Below, one piece after another: positions 55,107 to 64,000 of a stretch of 64,000 nucleotides of DNA; position 1 is the stretch's first letter; every line of letters begins with the position of its first letter. The notes beneath the pieces are model-generated. The model did no database searches. It saw nothing but the letters and a program-made list of their open reading frames with translations, and was not told the origin of the DNA. The stretch covers positions 106,721-170,720 of the forward strand of contig VUYT01000037.1 in assembly GCA_008802785.1 (NCBI GenBank). The letters run 5' to 3'. A program made the position numbers and the translations under genes. This DNA comes from Symmetrospora coprosmae (Eukaryota; Basidiomycota; Cystobasidiomycetes; Symmetrosporaceae).

Positions 55107-57460
55107 CTACCCCTCTATCTCTCGCAACTCCTTCCGGACGTCCTCCTCGGCCTCTATCTTCTTCTCTTGCGTCTTTTCAAGCTTCTCGCCTGCATCCCGC
55201 TTAGCCTTGAGCGCCTCTATGGCGCCAAGCTTCTTCTGCAAAGCTCTACGCTTCTTGTCTTCTGGTGTCAGAGGTGCGGACAGCCCGTTGTCTTGCGAGA
55301 CGCCGTTGACGTGCGCTAGAGCGGATTTGGCTGGTGTCGCAGGAACCGAAGCCGATTCCGCCTCGGCAGCAGGCGCACCGTTCGCGCCTCCAAGCGACAT
55401 ATCTTGCAACTCCTGCGTGGGGGTTCCGTTCTCCTTCTTCCCACCCTTCTTGCCGCCCTTCCTGGATCCACTGCTTTCCGCCTGGCCGTTCTGCGGAGGA
55501 CCAGCTCCAGGGACGCTCCTGCCTTTGCTGCCACGACCGTTCTTGTCGGGCTGCTTCTGTGCAGTAAGACCAGGGATGCCTGGCTTGCCCTTGCTCGTGG
55601 TCTGGGGCCCGCTGGACTCGCCACCGTGGCCGTAGATGGCCGGTGTCTCGCGACCTCTCAGACCCGGCGGGCGATATGCTCCCACTGCGACAGGTTTTGG
55701 CGAGGCTGTGCCTGCTGTTTCGCCTTTGGCAGCCGCTTTTGCTGCCAGCATCGCTTGGACGGCAGCGGATGGCGCAGGCGCCGATGACAGCGAGCGAGGG
55801 AAGGGCGAGTTCGCAACGGGCTGCGGTCGCCATGCGGCCTGGAAGAGAATACCGAAGAAGAGCGATCAGCGGTGACCATCGGAATTACTGATGGCAGTCG
55901 CACTAAGAAGCCATACCTGATACAGCTCATCGATGATGTCGTGGTGAATGAGATCTCCGTTCCAGTGATAGATCTTGATACCGTTGTCCACACGCAACCG
56001 CGGGCTCAACGTTGCACACATCAGAAGACGCCCACTAGGTGACCAGGTGCACTGCGTGCTATTGCTGGCTTGAAAGCTCGCTACCTTCTTGAGCGTGCTC
56101 CTGTCCCAAATATCGACATTTCCCGCCAGGTTGCCGAAGCCGGCGATGCACAAGAGGCGACCTTGCGGGTTGAAGGAGACGAAGTTGCGAGATAGCGAGC
56201 CAAATTCGTGCAGAACATTGAGGCGGAGGTCGAAAAGGGTTGCCTTCGCTGGCATGAATCCGTATGTGACGACGAACTCCTTGCCACCATTCGCTGGGTT
56301 CCATGCGAAGTCACCAATGTGGCCTTCCTTGTCGAGTGCTACTCGAGCATCGTACTGAAGGGCTGGAGTAAGGAGGTACAAGTTGGTCTCGCCGTAGTAC
56401 GATTTGCCGGTCTTGTCGTGATCGGTCGAGGACAGGAAGAGCAAGGATGTCCCGCTAGCATTCCACTTCATCTGGCCTCGGTCGGCCTTGAAGAACGACT
56501 TTTGAATGGATGCGATTGCGATAGTAGCGAGGGAGTGGATGATGACTCGTGCCGGCATGCCCTGAGGTGAAGCAAGGTCAGCGTCAGCAACTAAACGCGT
56601 GCTACAGGCGCACATAGTCAGGCCTGGTAGCTGCCCACCTTCTTCTCAGACACAAAACATGCGACGCTCGGGTTTGTGCCAGGACTCAAGCTGTAGCTGG
56701 TCAGATTCTCGACGCGGACCTTGTCGACGACGCTGAACCCCTTGGCAGGATCCAGAATGTGCACCTCGCCCGTGACACTCCTGCTCGCGCGAGACTCGTC
56801 GTCTGTGAATTGGAGAGCCCATCCTTCCTGTAGCTTGTGGGCGTACGAGACGACCTCTTTAATCTCGCTGCTCTCGTCCCCTGAAAAGGCCGTCGACCAG
56901 ATCTGCAGGTTGTTGTGCTGGGCGCCGTCCTCGAGCTTGATATGCCGAACCCAGCTGGAGAGGTACGTCCCTTTTGGCGAGAAGGAGATCTCGACTGCAG
57001 CCTTGACAGGGATGGTGCCGAGTAGGGCATTCTCCGCGGTCGTCACGTCGTAGACAGCAATGCTGCGCACACAGGCCAACGAGAGCAGTCAGCGTGGGAA
57101 ATGAGAGGGAGGACAATGCCCCACGCTGATGTACTAACCCATTTGCATGTGCGACCGCATACAGTCGCCCGTCTGGCGCGTAGGCCGAGGTCTTTGTCTG
57201 TCCTTCGGGCTTGACCCAGACATCAACCGGGGTCCAATCTGGAGCGCTGGAGACCAGGCCCAGAGACTTCTCTGCTCGATCTGTCGTCCAGCGAGGTGCA
57301 GGTTGAGGCGATGTGCGAAGCCAGAGCATCAGCCGTGCTCACATCAGGTCGTGCTCGCCAGCCATCAGGCCAGACCTCCATGGCCACAAGGGAGCAGGAG
57401 CCGCCTGGACGAGGCGTGCAGCTTACAGGCATACTGCAGGGAGCTGCGCGTGGACTCCAT
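55107..57460 (-). CDS. Eukaryotic translation initiation factor 2A (eIF2A)
   Basis: Multi-exon gene. The beta-propeller part is recognisable from KSLGLVSSAPDWTPVDVW, KTSAYAPDGRLYAVAHANG, IAVYDVTTAENALLGTIPVK, VEISFSPKGTYLSSWVRH and SYGFM-type segments (GKEFVVTYGFMPAKATLFDL). Also visible are LLCIAGFGNLAGNVDIWDRS, FQASNSTQCTWSPSGRLLMC and VDNGIKIYHWNGDLIHHDII. A disordered Gly/Lys/Pro-rich linker then leads to the helical C-terminal tail (LTPEDKKRRALQKKLGAIEA, EDVRKELREIEG). eIF2A is a 40S-binding, GTP-independent initiator tRNA factor used in alternative initiation. The start at 57460 (MESTRSSLQYA) is the weakest part, since the first exon is short and its junction to LRTSPQPAPRW is approximate. 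Divergent from the second RhoGAP gene. Confidence 0.87.
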
Positions 57461-58419
57461 CTTCGAGGCAGACTATGCTGACGAGTGTTGCTTTGTAACG
57501 CGTTCTTTTCGCGTCTTGTAAGAAGAGAGACCGGGCGCGACCAGACAACTGCCAAATATTTGAGAGGTTCCAACTGCGACGTCCAGCGGAAACTTAGCAA
57601 GTCGGCAAGCGATAGCGACAGCGAGCGGGCGGAATACACGCAAGATACAGATCTGGTACTGGTACAAGGAGGGCCACAGAGATCTGACTGCTGCGGCTCG
57701 CGACTCCAGCTCCTGCGCCTGAGAGCATGTCCAAGCTACAGGTGCAAAGACGACGACTCTGCAGCCGCAACTACGCGAGGCTCCCGCAAGTCACGCTTCT
57801 GACTTCATTGACGATCTTGTCGCGTCCCTCTCAGCACACTTGCCTGTGCCGTCCTGGCGGGAGTCGGAAACTCGAGGTGTCCGATGCTAACGTCTGGCCG
57901 TCTTGAGGCGCGCGACGCGCGGCGCGGCTTCAAGGCAGCTCGGGGGACACTCGTAGCTCTGCCGACGACAGGCCATACGAAGTGTATCGCGTGACACGCC
58001 CCGCCTGCGTTGCTCCTCGTTGGCACGACCGCGGTCTTCGTCTGTCGACACGACTTGTGCGAGGCGCTGCAGTGGCGGGAGATGCAGGTTGAAAGCGATT
58101 CTTGCCGGAAAGCCACGGTGCATGGAGCAGAACAACAGCTCCATTTGACCTATGCTGTGAGGCAATGCAACTTCCGGAGTCCCTTGAGACCTGAGGATTG
58201 GTGTCTAGCAGACTTGTGTGCTCGCCCGATGAGTCCCTCGCCTCTGCGGCACGTTTCCCTCTTCCCCGGCTCCACCCCTTCCTCTCCCTGGCCACTGTTT
58301 TTCTCTCTGCATGATAAACGCGCCTCCGATAATTCCCCTCCTCCTGGACAGCAGGCGGCCTCTTCGCATAGATAGGCAGCATCAGTGTGCTCTGTCTTGC
58401 TCGCTTCCCCTGCCTCTGA
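57461..58419. promoter_or_regulatory. Divergent intergenic region, eIF2A and RhoGAP 2
   Basis: 959 bp between divergent starts. Both promoters must lie here. ORFs are short and overlapping, and no RNA gene or repeat was recognised. Confidence 0.4.
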
Positions 58420-61400
58420 ATGCCCGTAGCCGTCACTTCCCCAAGTGGCCAACGCGTCCTGCACAAGCGCAACAGCAGCACCATCCTCGACAGCAACGGC
58501 CAGAATATCCATCACCACAGCAGAGCCAGCAGCGTCGCATCAACTCCAGTCGCAGCACCTCATACTTCACCGGGATACTTTGGTACAGGAGCTTCTGCCT
58601 CATCAACCACAGTTGACAAGCCCAGCTCAAAGATGAGGAGATTCCCCAGCATCCTGTCGAAATCGGACAACAGACGGTCCACGTCTTCATCTTCCTCCTC
58701 CTCAGCTGCAGCTGCTGCCACGACGCAGCCCAAGCAGCACGGGCGCAGCCTCTCGCTCGCTTCCGCCTCTGGGCTACCTCGCCCGGCCGCAGGAGGTACG
58801 GCTCCGCCAGTCCCCGCTGCTGGCATGCCGACAAGTGTTAGCCAGCCTTCCATATCCAAGGCGGCAGATCCTGCAGGCGGGAGCCCTCGCTCGTCGCCAG
58901 CCTCGTCACTCAGGAAGGGCGGCCCCGGTGGATCCCCCGCACCATCTCCAGCTACGTCGCCTTCGCGCATCCCAGCGTTGTCGTCCTCGGCTGGAAGAGG
59001 CGGGGGCCGCGATACGCCCAGTGGACACGTCAAGTCGCAAAGCGATGTTTCTGGGTCGTCAACTTCGCCGGTGACCGCAGTGCTCGGGGAGGCCCCGACA
59101 TCATCCGCCTCGTCTGGCATCGGTCTGGGCATCCCCAGAAGTGCCAGCGGAATACCCAGGCTCAGGCAGACGTCTGACCCAGCCCAAGGTCCGGCACTGG
59201 GCATATCGCAAGCACTCGACGGAGATCAGCCATCGGCGGAGGCGGCCCTTCCTCAGGTGAGCTTGAAGTGGGCACGATACGCCAAGCCGGTGCTGCCAAA
59301 CTGATAGACAGTCTGCTTGTAGAGTTCACATGCGAAGAGTCCATCCGTCTCGGGCAGTGGGACGTCCAGAACATCAGTATCGCGAGCCCCTCTTCCCTCT
59401 CCACCCGTCGCAGCGGCTGCGCAAGCTGCAGATGCAGGAGTTCCAGCAATGTGGAGATCCAATTCATACGAGGGCACGACAAAGGCCTTTCTAACGACAT
59501 CGGCATCCATGGCGCGCGATATTTCTGCATCTAGCTCGGGCTCGACGCGCTCCTACGTCGGCACCGCCGGCCTCGCCGAGCTCGAGAAGCAAGAAGGCCA
59601 AGCGCCGGCCATCAGTCATCGCCTCAAGCTCATACGCCAGCTCGTCACTCTCCGCAGCGAGAAAGTTCTGGACGGTGTGGACATCGAGAAGGTCGTCTGG
59701 CTCGAGGGAACGAATCTGCACATGACGACAGAGGAGGAGCTAGCGGTCAATTTGCCTTTCTTTCGCTAGTGAGGTTAGCGGACTTGCGTCGCTGACCAGT
59801 GCCAACCCTCCTACACAGATGGCCCGCAACGGCAGTGTCGTCAGCAGCTCTACGACTGCATCGCCATTGCCGGCTAACACCACTGCCAGTCCAGCTACGC
59901 CGGAACAGCCAGCCTCAGTGTCAACGTCTGCCAGGCCGCCTGTACCGACTCAACCGAAGAAGCAGGGCCTCTTCCACAAGCTGGCGCATTTGGGATCCGA
60001 TAAAGGCCATGCCCGCAAAGATAGCATGGGATCTGCTATGGGAGAGACAGATCCAAAAGCGACCAGCATGATCTCGGGTACGGCACCCCTTGCAGCTTCA
60101 TCCACTCCAGAGACTCCGGCTCTCAGCGCATCCCAGACTAGAAACCGTGGACCTATCTTTGGCGTGAGGATATCCGAAGCACCTCCGTTGGCCTACGCCG
60201 TCTCTATCATCGGTGGTCAACGTCATCAGCTCCCGATCCTGGTCTTCTCGCTCGTGGAAGCCATCTTCCGGCGTGGCATCGAAACCCCTGGCATCTTCAG
60301 GATGAACGGGGATGCTGCAGCCATCAGCCGCCTTATCGCCGTCTACAACACCTACCCTTCTTACGGCGACGACATCAATCTCGACAACGAGACCCTGTTC
60401 ACCCTATGCGATCTTCTTAAGCGGTATCTGAAGGACCTGCCCGAGGCTGTCATGAGCAGGGAGCTCTGGCAGCTCTTCATTGCGACCTGTCTCACCGGAG
60501 CGGACAGCGAGCACGACAAGCAGCTTGCGTCAGCTCAAATCATCTTCCGGCTGTGAGTCGGATCCATAATATGTATATTCGATGCCTCTAGCTGACGAGA
60601 GTGCCCTTGACAGACTACCTCGGAAGAACATGTCGTTACTCATCTATCTCACCGCATTTCTATTCCAACTGCCACTCAACCCGTCCAATAAGCTCACCAT
60701 AGAATCGATATCCGTCATCTTCGGCCCTGCTATCCTTGCACCGCGCGACAGTGCGAACGATCGACCCGCGCAAGATGGCCTTCGCTGGCTGCTCAGCAAC
60801 TGGGACGATTCGCTCAGCCAGGATCTGCTCGATGAGGAATATGACCCTCTCGAGTCCCCGGTGATCCAGTACTCCCCGCAAAAGATGGCTGTGGTACAGG
60901 TCAACTCTCCCGCATTCTCAATGGCAGCATCGCCAATGGTTGCCGATCAGCCAAGCGAACCAGGTCACAGCAGCGCGTCTGACCGCTCTCCCATTCCGGA
61001 AGGATGGGGCGAGGCTATCTCGCCAATGGAGGACGACGCTATCCTGCAGCAGCAGCAGCTCAACAGCAGGGCGCGCAAATCTAGCTTCAACCTGGATCCG
61101 GACATCTCGGACAATGGTCCGCTTCTGCCGGTTGCTACAGGTGATGTCGAGCCCGTCAAGGAACGCTCTGTGAGGTCGACAACCTCAAGCCGTTCACTCA
61201 GGGATCTCAAGGACGGCCAGCCTCAGGTTCATCCCACGACTTCCATGCCGTCTGTGCGGCAACCTGCGCCTGCAGAGGAGATCGGGGCAACAGCCACGGA
61301 GACGGACGGGAAGCGCGCATCGCGTCTGCAATCTCGAAAAGAGGTGCTTCTGAACGAGGAAGGGCGACAGTCCAGCAACTCGAGTAAGTCCTGGCCGCAG

Positions 61401-61998
61401 CTCTCTGAGTCCGCCTTTCTCTGTACTGACGGTCTAATCATTCTAGCCTTCGGGTACGGCAGGCCTGCATCATACGATGCTTCTAGCGATTTCTGTCAGT
61501 GCGCCTCCCGTCCTCCGCTCGTGCTGCTGCCACTGCTGACGACAAGCTTCGCCAGCCTTCTTCCCAGACGAATTAGCGCAAGATCCCAATGCCGCGCGCC
61601 TCTTCGGAAGTCTCGGCGAACTCTTCATGAATGAGAGGAGGAAGGTATCGGAGTCGCAGCAGCAGCTAAGGACTCTGGAGGCCAAGACATCCGCGGACGA
61701 TGATCGCATTCTCCAAATGCAAAGGGATCTCGAAAGTGCAGCTGCGCGCTCTCAGCAGACGCAACAATCCTTGACGGAGGCAGAAGCAATCATTCAGCAG
61801 CTGAAGGAGCAGCTTAAAGATGGCGAAGACCTCCGGATCAATTTGCTCAATGAAGCAGAAAAAGCACGGGAAGAAGAAAAGACTGTTCTCCTCGTCGAAA
61901 TCTCGACTCTCAAGGATCAGGTCCGTAACGCAACGGAGGAGAGGGATCTGGCCAGAAGTCAGCTCGCCAAGATTAGATCATTCCTAGCTAGTGACTGA
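58420..61998 (+). CDS. RhoGAP protein with Ser-rich N-terminus and C-terminal coiled coil
   Basis: Last gene before the telomere. The N-terminal about 450 residues are Ser/Pro/Ala-rich and disordered. The RhoGAP domain reads GPIFGVRISEAPPLAYAVSI, LPILVFSLVEAIFRRGIETP-GIFRMNG (arginine finger in GIFRMNG), LFTLCDLLKRYLKDLPEAVM and NMSLLIYLTAFLFQLPLNP. A second disordered stretch and a C-terminal coiled coil follow (RRKVSESQQQLRTLEAKTSA, ESAAARSQQTQQSLTEAE, VLLVEISTLKDQVRNATEE). Introns: one at about 59255-59325 (joins PQ to SSHAKSP) and one before 59820. The latter has two possible borders: an intron from a GTCAAT donor, or a 31-nt intron from GTGAGG giving FFRYANPPTQMARN. Others lie near 60555, 61384 and 61495. 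The GAP site is intact. Rho/Cdc42-type target and site of action are not readable. Confidence 0.87.
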
Positions 61999-63902
61999 GC
62001 ACGGTGTCTATAGACTCACATATACCTATTTCTACCTACCTAATCTACTTGATGATCACGACAAACTGCAGTGTGTTGCGCCGGTTGATGAGTGAAAGGC
62101 ACCGCCGCCACGCAATCAGGCGCTTTGAACAAGGCGCGCGTGACGCAAGCAGTGCATTAGTGTAGTCTTTCTAGGTACGTACTGGTGAGGGTGAGGGGAC
62201 CTTTTCCTCTCTAAAAAGCGGGCTCGGACTTCCGAGCGCTCGCCAGGCTCCCAAAGGATGAGCTCGGACTTCCGAGTGTTGTCGGTGTGTGAGCGGAAGC
62301 GAGAGCGCGAAGTTCCAACTTGGTTCGATGTGGTCGCTGGGTTTGCGTGGCAGCCCACGACTTCGCCCGGACTGTCAGCCTTTCCGTCGTGTAGCATAGA
62401 TGATTATGTATAGATGCAATGGTAGATGTGTTCAAAGGTAGATAGGCTGCAACATAGAGATCCATAGAGCACGGTGACGCGTGTACATAGGTGCCTCCGG
62501 AGCATTACCGAGACACGTGCATTGCATATAGAAAGTTGAATATAAGTGGGATGTACAAAGACAAGAAGCGAATGAGCAATCGATCAAAGCTATATCCTGT
62601 GTACAATTTGAGCTCAGCAATGCATTCTCACGCCAACGTCTTCGACGCGTTTCCGTCCTGCTTGACCTTTCCCGCCTGCGGCGCGCTCGGGTCGGAGTTT
62701 ATCCGAACTTTCCGTGGCGAGCTCAGCGAGCGCCAGGACTGCTCGGGGCACGCCAGCGCAGGGCTACAGTGGTCCAGCAGGCAAAGCCGCTGACCACATC
62801 GACCAATGTCAGCAAGTATGCCTCGACAGGCGATGGGCCAGACTCCTCTCCTGTCATGGGCACAGGCTGACGACCCACCTGGGTCGTCGCTGGGCCAGCG
62901 GTTCGGGTGAACTTGCGGCACGTGACCGCCAAAGTTGGTCCAACCGGACCAACTCAGCGAGCGCCCGCCCTCGCCCGCCCCCTCCCCTTTGCTCTCCCGC
63001 CAATCATCAGCACCGGTCACTGTGACCGTCTACCCACCCTCCTGTCCGCACACAGCCTCATCGCTGTGCTGCCACCAGGAGGGATGGTCCTCCTTCCACA
63101 CCCCCCATCAGCACCCTGCGTGGGGTTAGAGCGCTCCACCCGACCCAGCAATCTATGGCGCCTCGACCTCCACCCCGACCCCGACCCGACCCGACAATGA
63201 GAGCACACTCAACAAAGCAGCATGAACAGCAGCAAGACCAGCAGCAGTGCCCAATGGCCTGCCCTCAACAACAAGCCGCAAGACGAGCTGGCTCCTCCTC
63301 CCGCCCTTCACAGCCTTCGGGCTCTTTTCACCTTGTTCCCTTTCCCTCGCGGCTTTGCGCCACCCACACTTTCTACCCAATATACAGACTAAGCCTCAGT
63401 CGTCCTTAGGGAGGATTGGGCTGTGTCTCTGTTAACCTTCCTCCCTCATTGTCGCCCTGCCCTCATTGTCCCTGTCGGGCTACAGGGTTTGCCACTGGCA
63501 GAAGACTGGGCAGACACCAGCAAAGGCTGGCAGGGTTGGGCAGAGAGTGGCGGAGATTATGGTGCAGGGGGCAGGGGCCTGCGGGTCAAGCAGAGGTCAA
63601 GGCAGACGAGCTTACAGATGATTCGGAGTGGGCAGGGCTCAAGCTCTAAGCTTGACAGGGGTTACCGAGGGGGCAGAGGGTCTTGCAGTACGGCAGGACT
63701 TGGGCAGAGGTTCTGGACTTGAGTTGCTGAAGGCAGAGGTGGACTATAGTCAAGGAGTTGTGGCAGGTGTAGGCAAGGGGCAGGGTCGACTAATAGCAGA
63801 GGAGGGTAGTTGCTATTATTTACTGAGGTTCAGAACTGGAGAAAAGAGAAGAGAGAAGAGAGGCACAACGAGGCAGAGCAGTATTTATATCTTTTCTGGT
63901 CT
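61999..63902. other. Subtelomeric region without a convincing gene
   Basis: 1.9 kb between the last gene and the telomere. It contains a CCGAC tandem run (63171-63195), a purine tract (about 63838-63863) and the G-rich GGGCAG region. A weak minus-strand coding candidate at 62628-62932 (MTGEESGPSPVEAYLLTLVD with a hydrophobic helix, then KVRINSDPSAPQAGKVKQDG) would need a 29-nt intron to join its two frames; I do not annotate it as a gene. Confidence 0.55.
63470..63790 (+). repeat. Subtelomeric G-rich region with degenerate GGGCAG-type motifs
   Basis: The motif GGCAG, often as GGGCAG(A/G)G, recurs many times on the same strand that carries the telomeric G repeat (for example TTGGGCAGAGAGTGG and GGTGTAGGCAAGGGGCAGGG). 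Spacing is irregular. It may be a degenerate subtelomeric satellite. Not coding, since the overlapping ORFs are only low-complexity. Confidence 0.6.
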
Positions 63903-64000
63903 GGGGGGTTTTTTGGGGTTTTGGGGTTTTTGGGGTTTTGGGGTTTTGGGGTTTTGGGGTTTTTGGGGTTTGGGGTTTTTGGGGTTTTGGGGTTTTGGGG
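63903..64000 (+). repeat. Telomere: T(3-6)G4 repeats, mostly TTTTGGGG
   Basis: After an initial run of six G (63903-63908), 11 units run to the last base. Each has exactly four G; the T tracts are 6,4,5,4,4,4,5,3,5,4,4. The G-rich strand reads 5' to 3' toward the right end, as a right telomere must. The constant G4 with variable T length is what a telomerase with slippage in the A-tract of its template would make. The array ends exactly at the window edge, so it may be longer. Confidence 0.9.

Noticed and set aside
63155-63722. Short plus-strand ORFs next to the telomere
   Set aside because: They are Pro/Arg/Gln or Gly low-complexity sequence overlapping in several frames, with no motif and no plausible splicing.
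63903-64000. Ciliate contamination explaining the T4G4 repeat
   Set aside because: The adjoining 60 kb uses TAA, TAG and TGA as stops, has GT-AG introns of fungal type, is GC-rich, and encodes fungal-type proteins (Ssb, Tps2, Bcs1, MtDH-like SDR). Hypotrich somatic chromosomes are small and mostly single-gene. A chimeric join still needs read-level checking.

Overview
This is a gene-dense stretch of a fungal nuclear chromosome that appears to reach the right chromosome end. Nearly every gene has several short GT-AG introns (mostly about 45-90 nt, often GTGAGT or GTGCGT donors with CTGAC/CTAAC-like branch sites). The coding regions are GC-rich and intergenic gaps are short. The protein set is typical of fungi: ribosome-associated Hsp70 Ssb, the trehalose phosphatase Tps2, Bcs1, eIF2A, CCT8 and RhoGAP/TBC regulators. 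I infer a basidiomycete, probably Ustilaginomycotina; I did not establish the genus. The last about 92 bases are a T(3-6)G4 repeat on the strand expected for a right telomere. This differs from the TTAGGG usual in basidiomycetes.

Left part (1-14 kb): the 3' end of an SSB-type HSP70, a convergent SulP anion transporter, the SDH assembly factor SDHAF4/Sdh8, a MAM3/CNNM-type DUF21-CBS membrane protein, tRNA-Gly(GCC), a 1.6 kb non-coding stretch with a G-rich heptamer array, a divergent OMA1-type M48 metalloprotease and a small unrecognised gene.

Middle (14-37 kb): two adjacent genes that look like tandem paralogues of an unrecognised family, a membrane dipeptidase (M19), trehalose-6-phosphate phosphatase (TPS2-like), a penta-EF-hand protein, a single-pass membrane protein with a Gln-rich tail, a PH-RhoGAP protein, a cyclophilin of the PPIH/spliceosomal type, and BCS1.

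Right part (36-62 kb): an SH3-like/TBC RabGAP, CCT8, a second and more canonical OMA1, a 1,693-residue coiled-coil/Ser-rich protein of unknown role, a small basic protein whose model needs a 19-nt intron, a mannitol-dehydrogenase-like SDR whose start codon may be split by an intron, a GT49 (LARGE/B4GAT1-like) glycosyltransferase, eIF2A, and a second RhoGAP with a C-terminal coiled coil. About 1.9 kb of subtelomere follows, then the telomere.

The genes are individually promoted, not in operons. Functional themes recur: mitochondrial inner-membrane quality control and assembly (two OMA1-type proteases, BCS1, SDHAF4), small-GTPase regulation (two RhoGAPs, one TBC) and protein folding/translation (SSB, CCT8, cyclophilin, eIF2A). 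I see no CRISPR array, transposon or virus-derived element. The strongest leads are the T4G4 telomere, the tandem orphan family, the 19-nt intron and the Gly-to-Arg change in the CCT8 nucleotide-binding motif.
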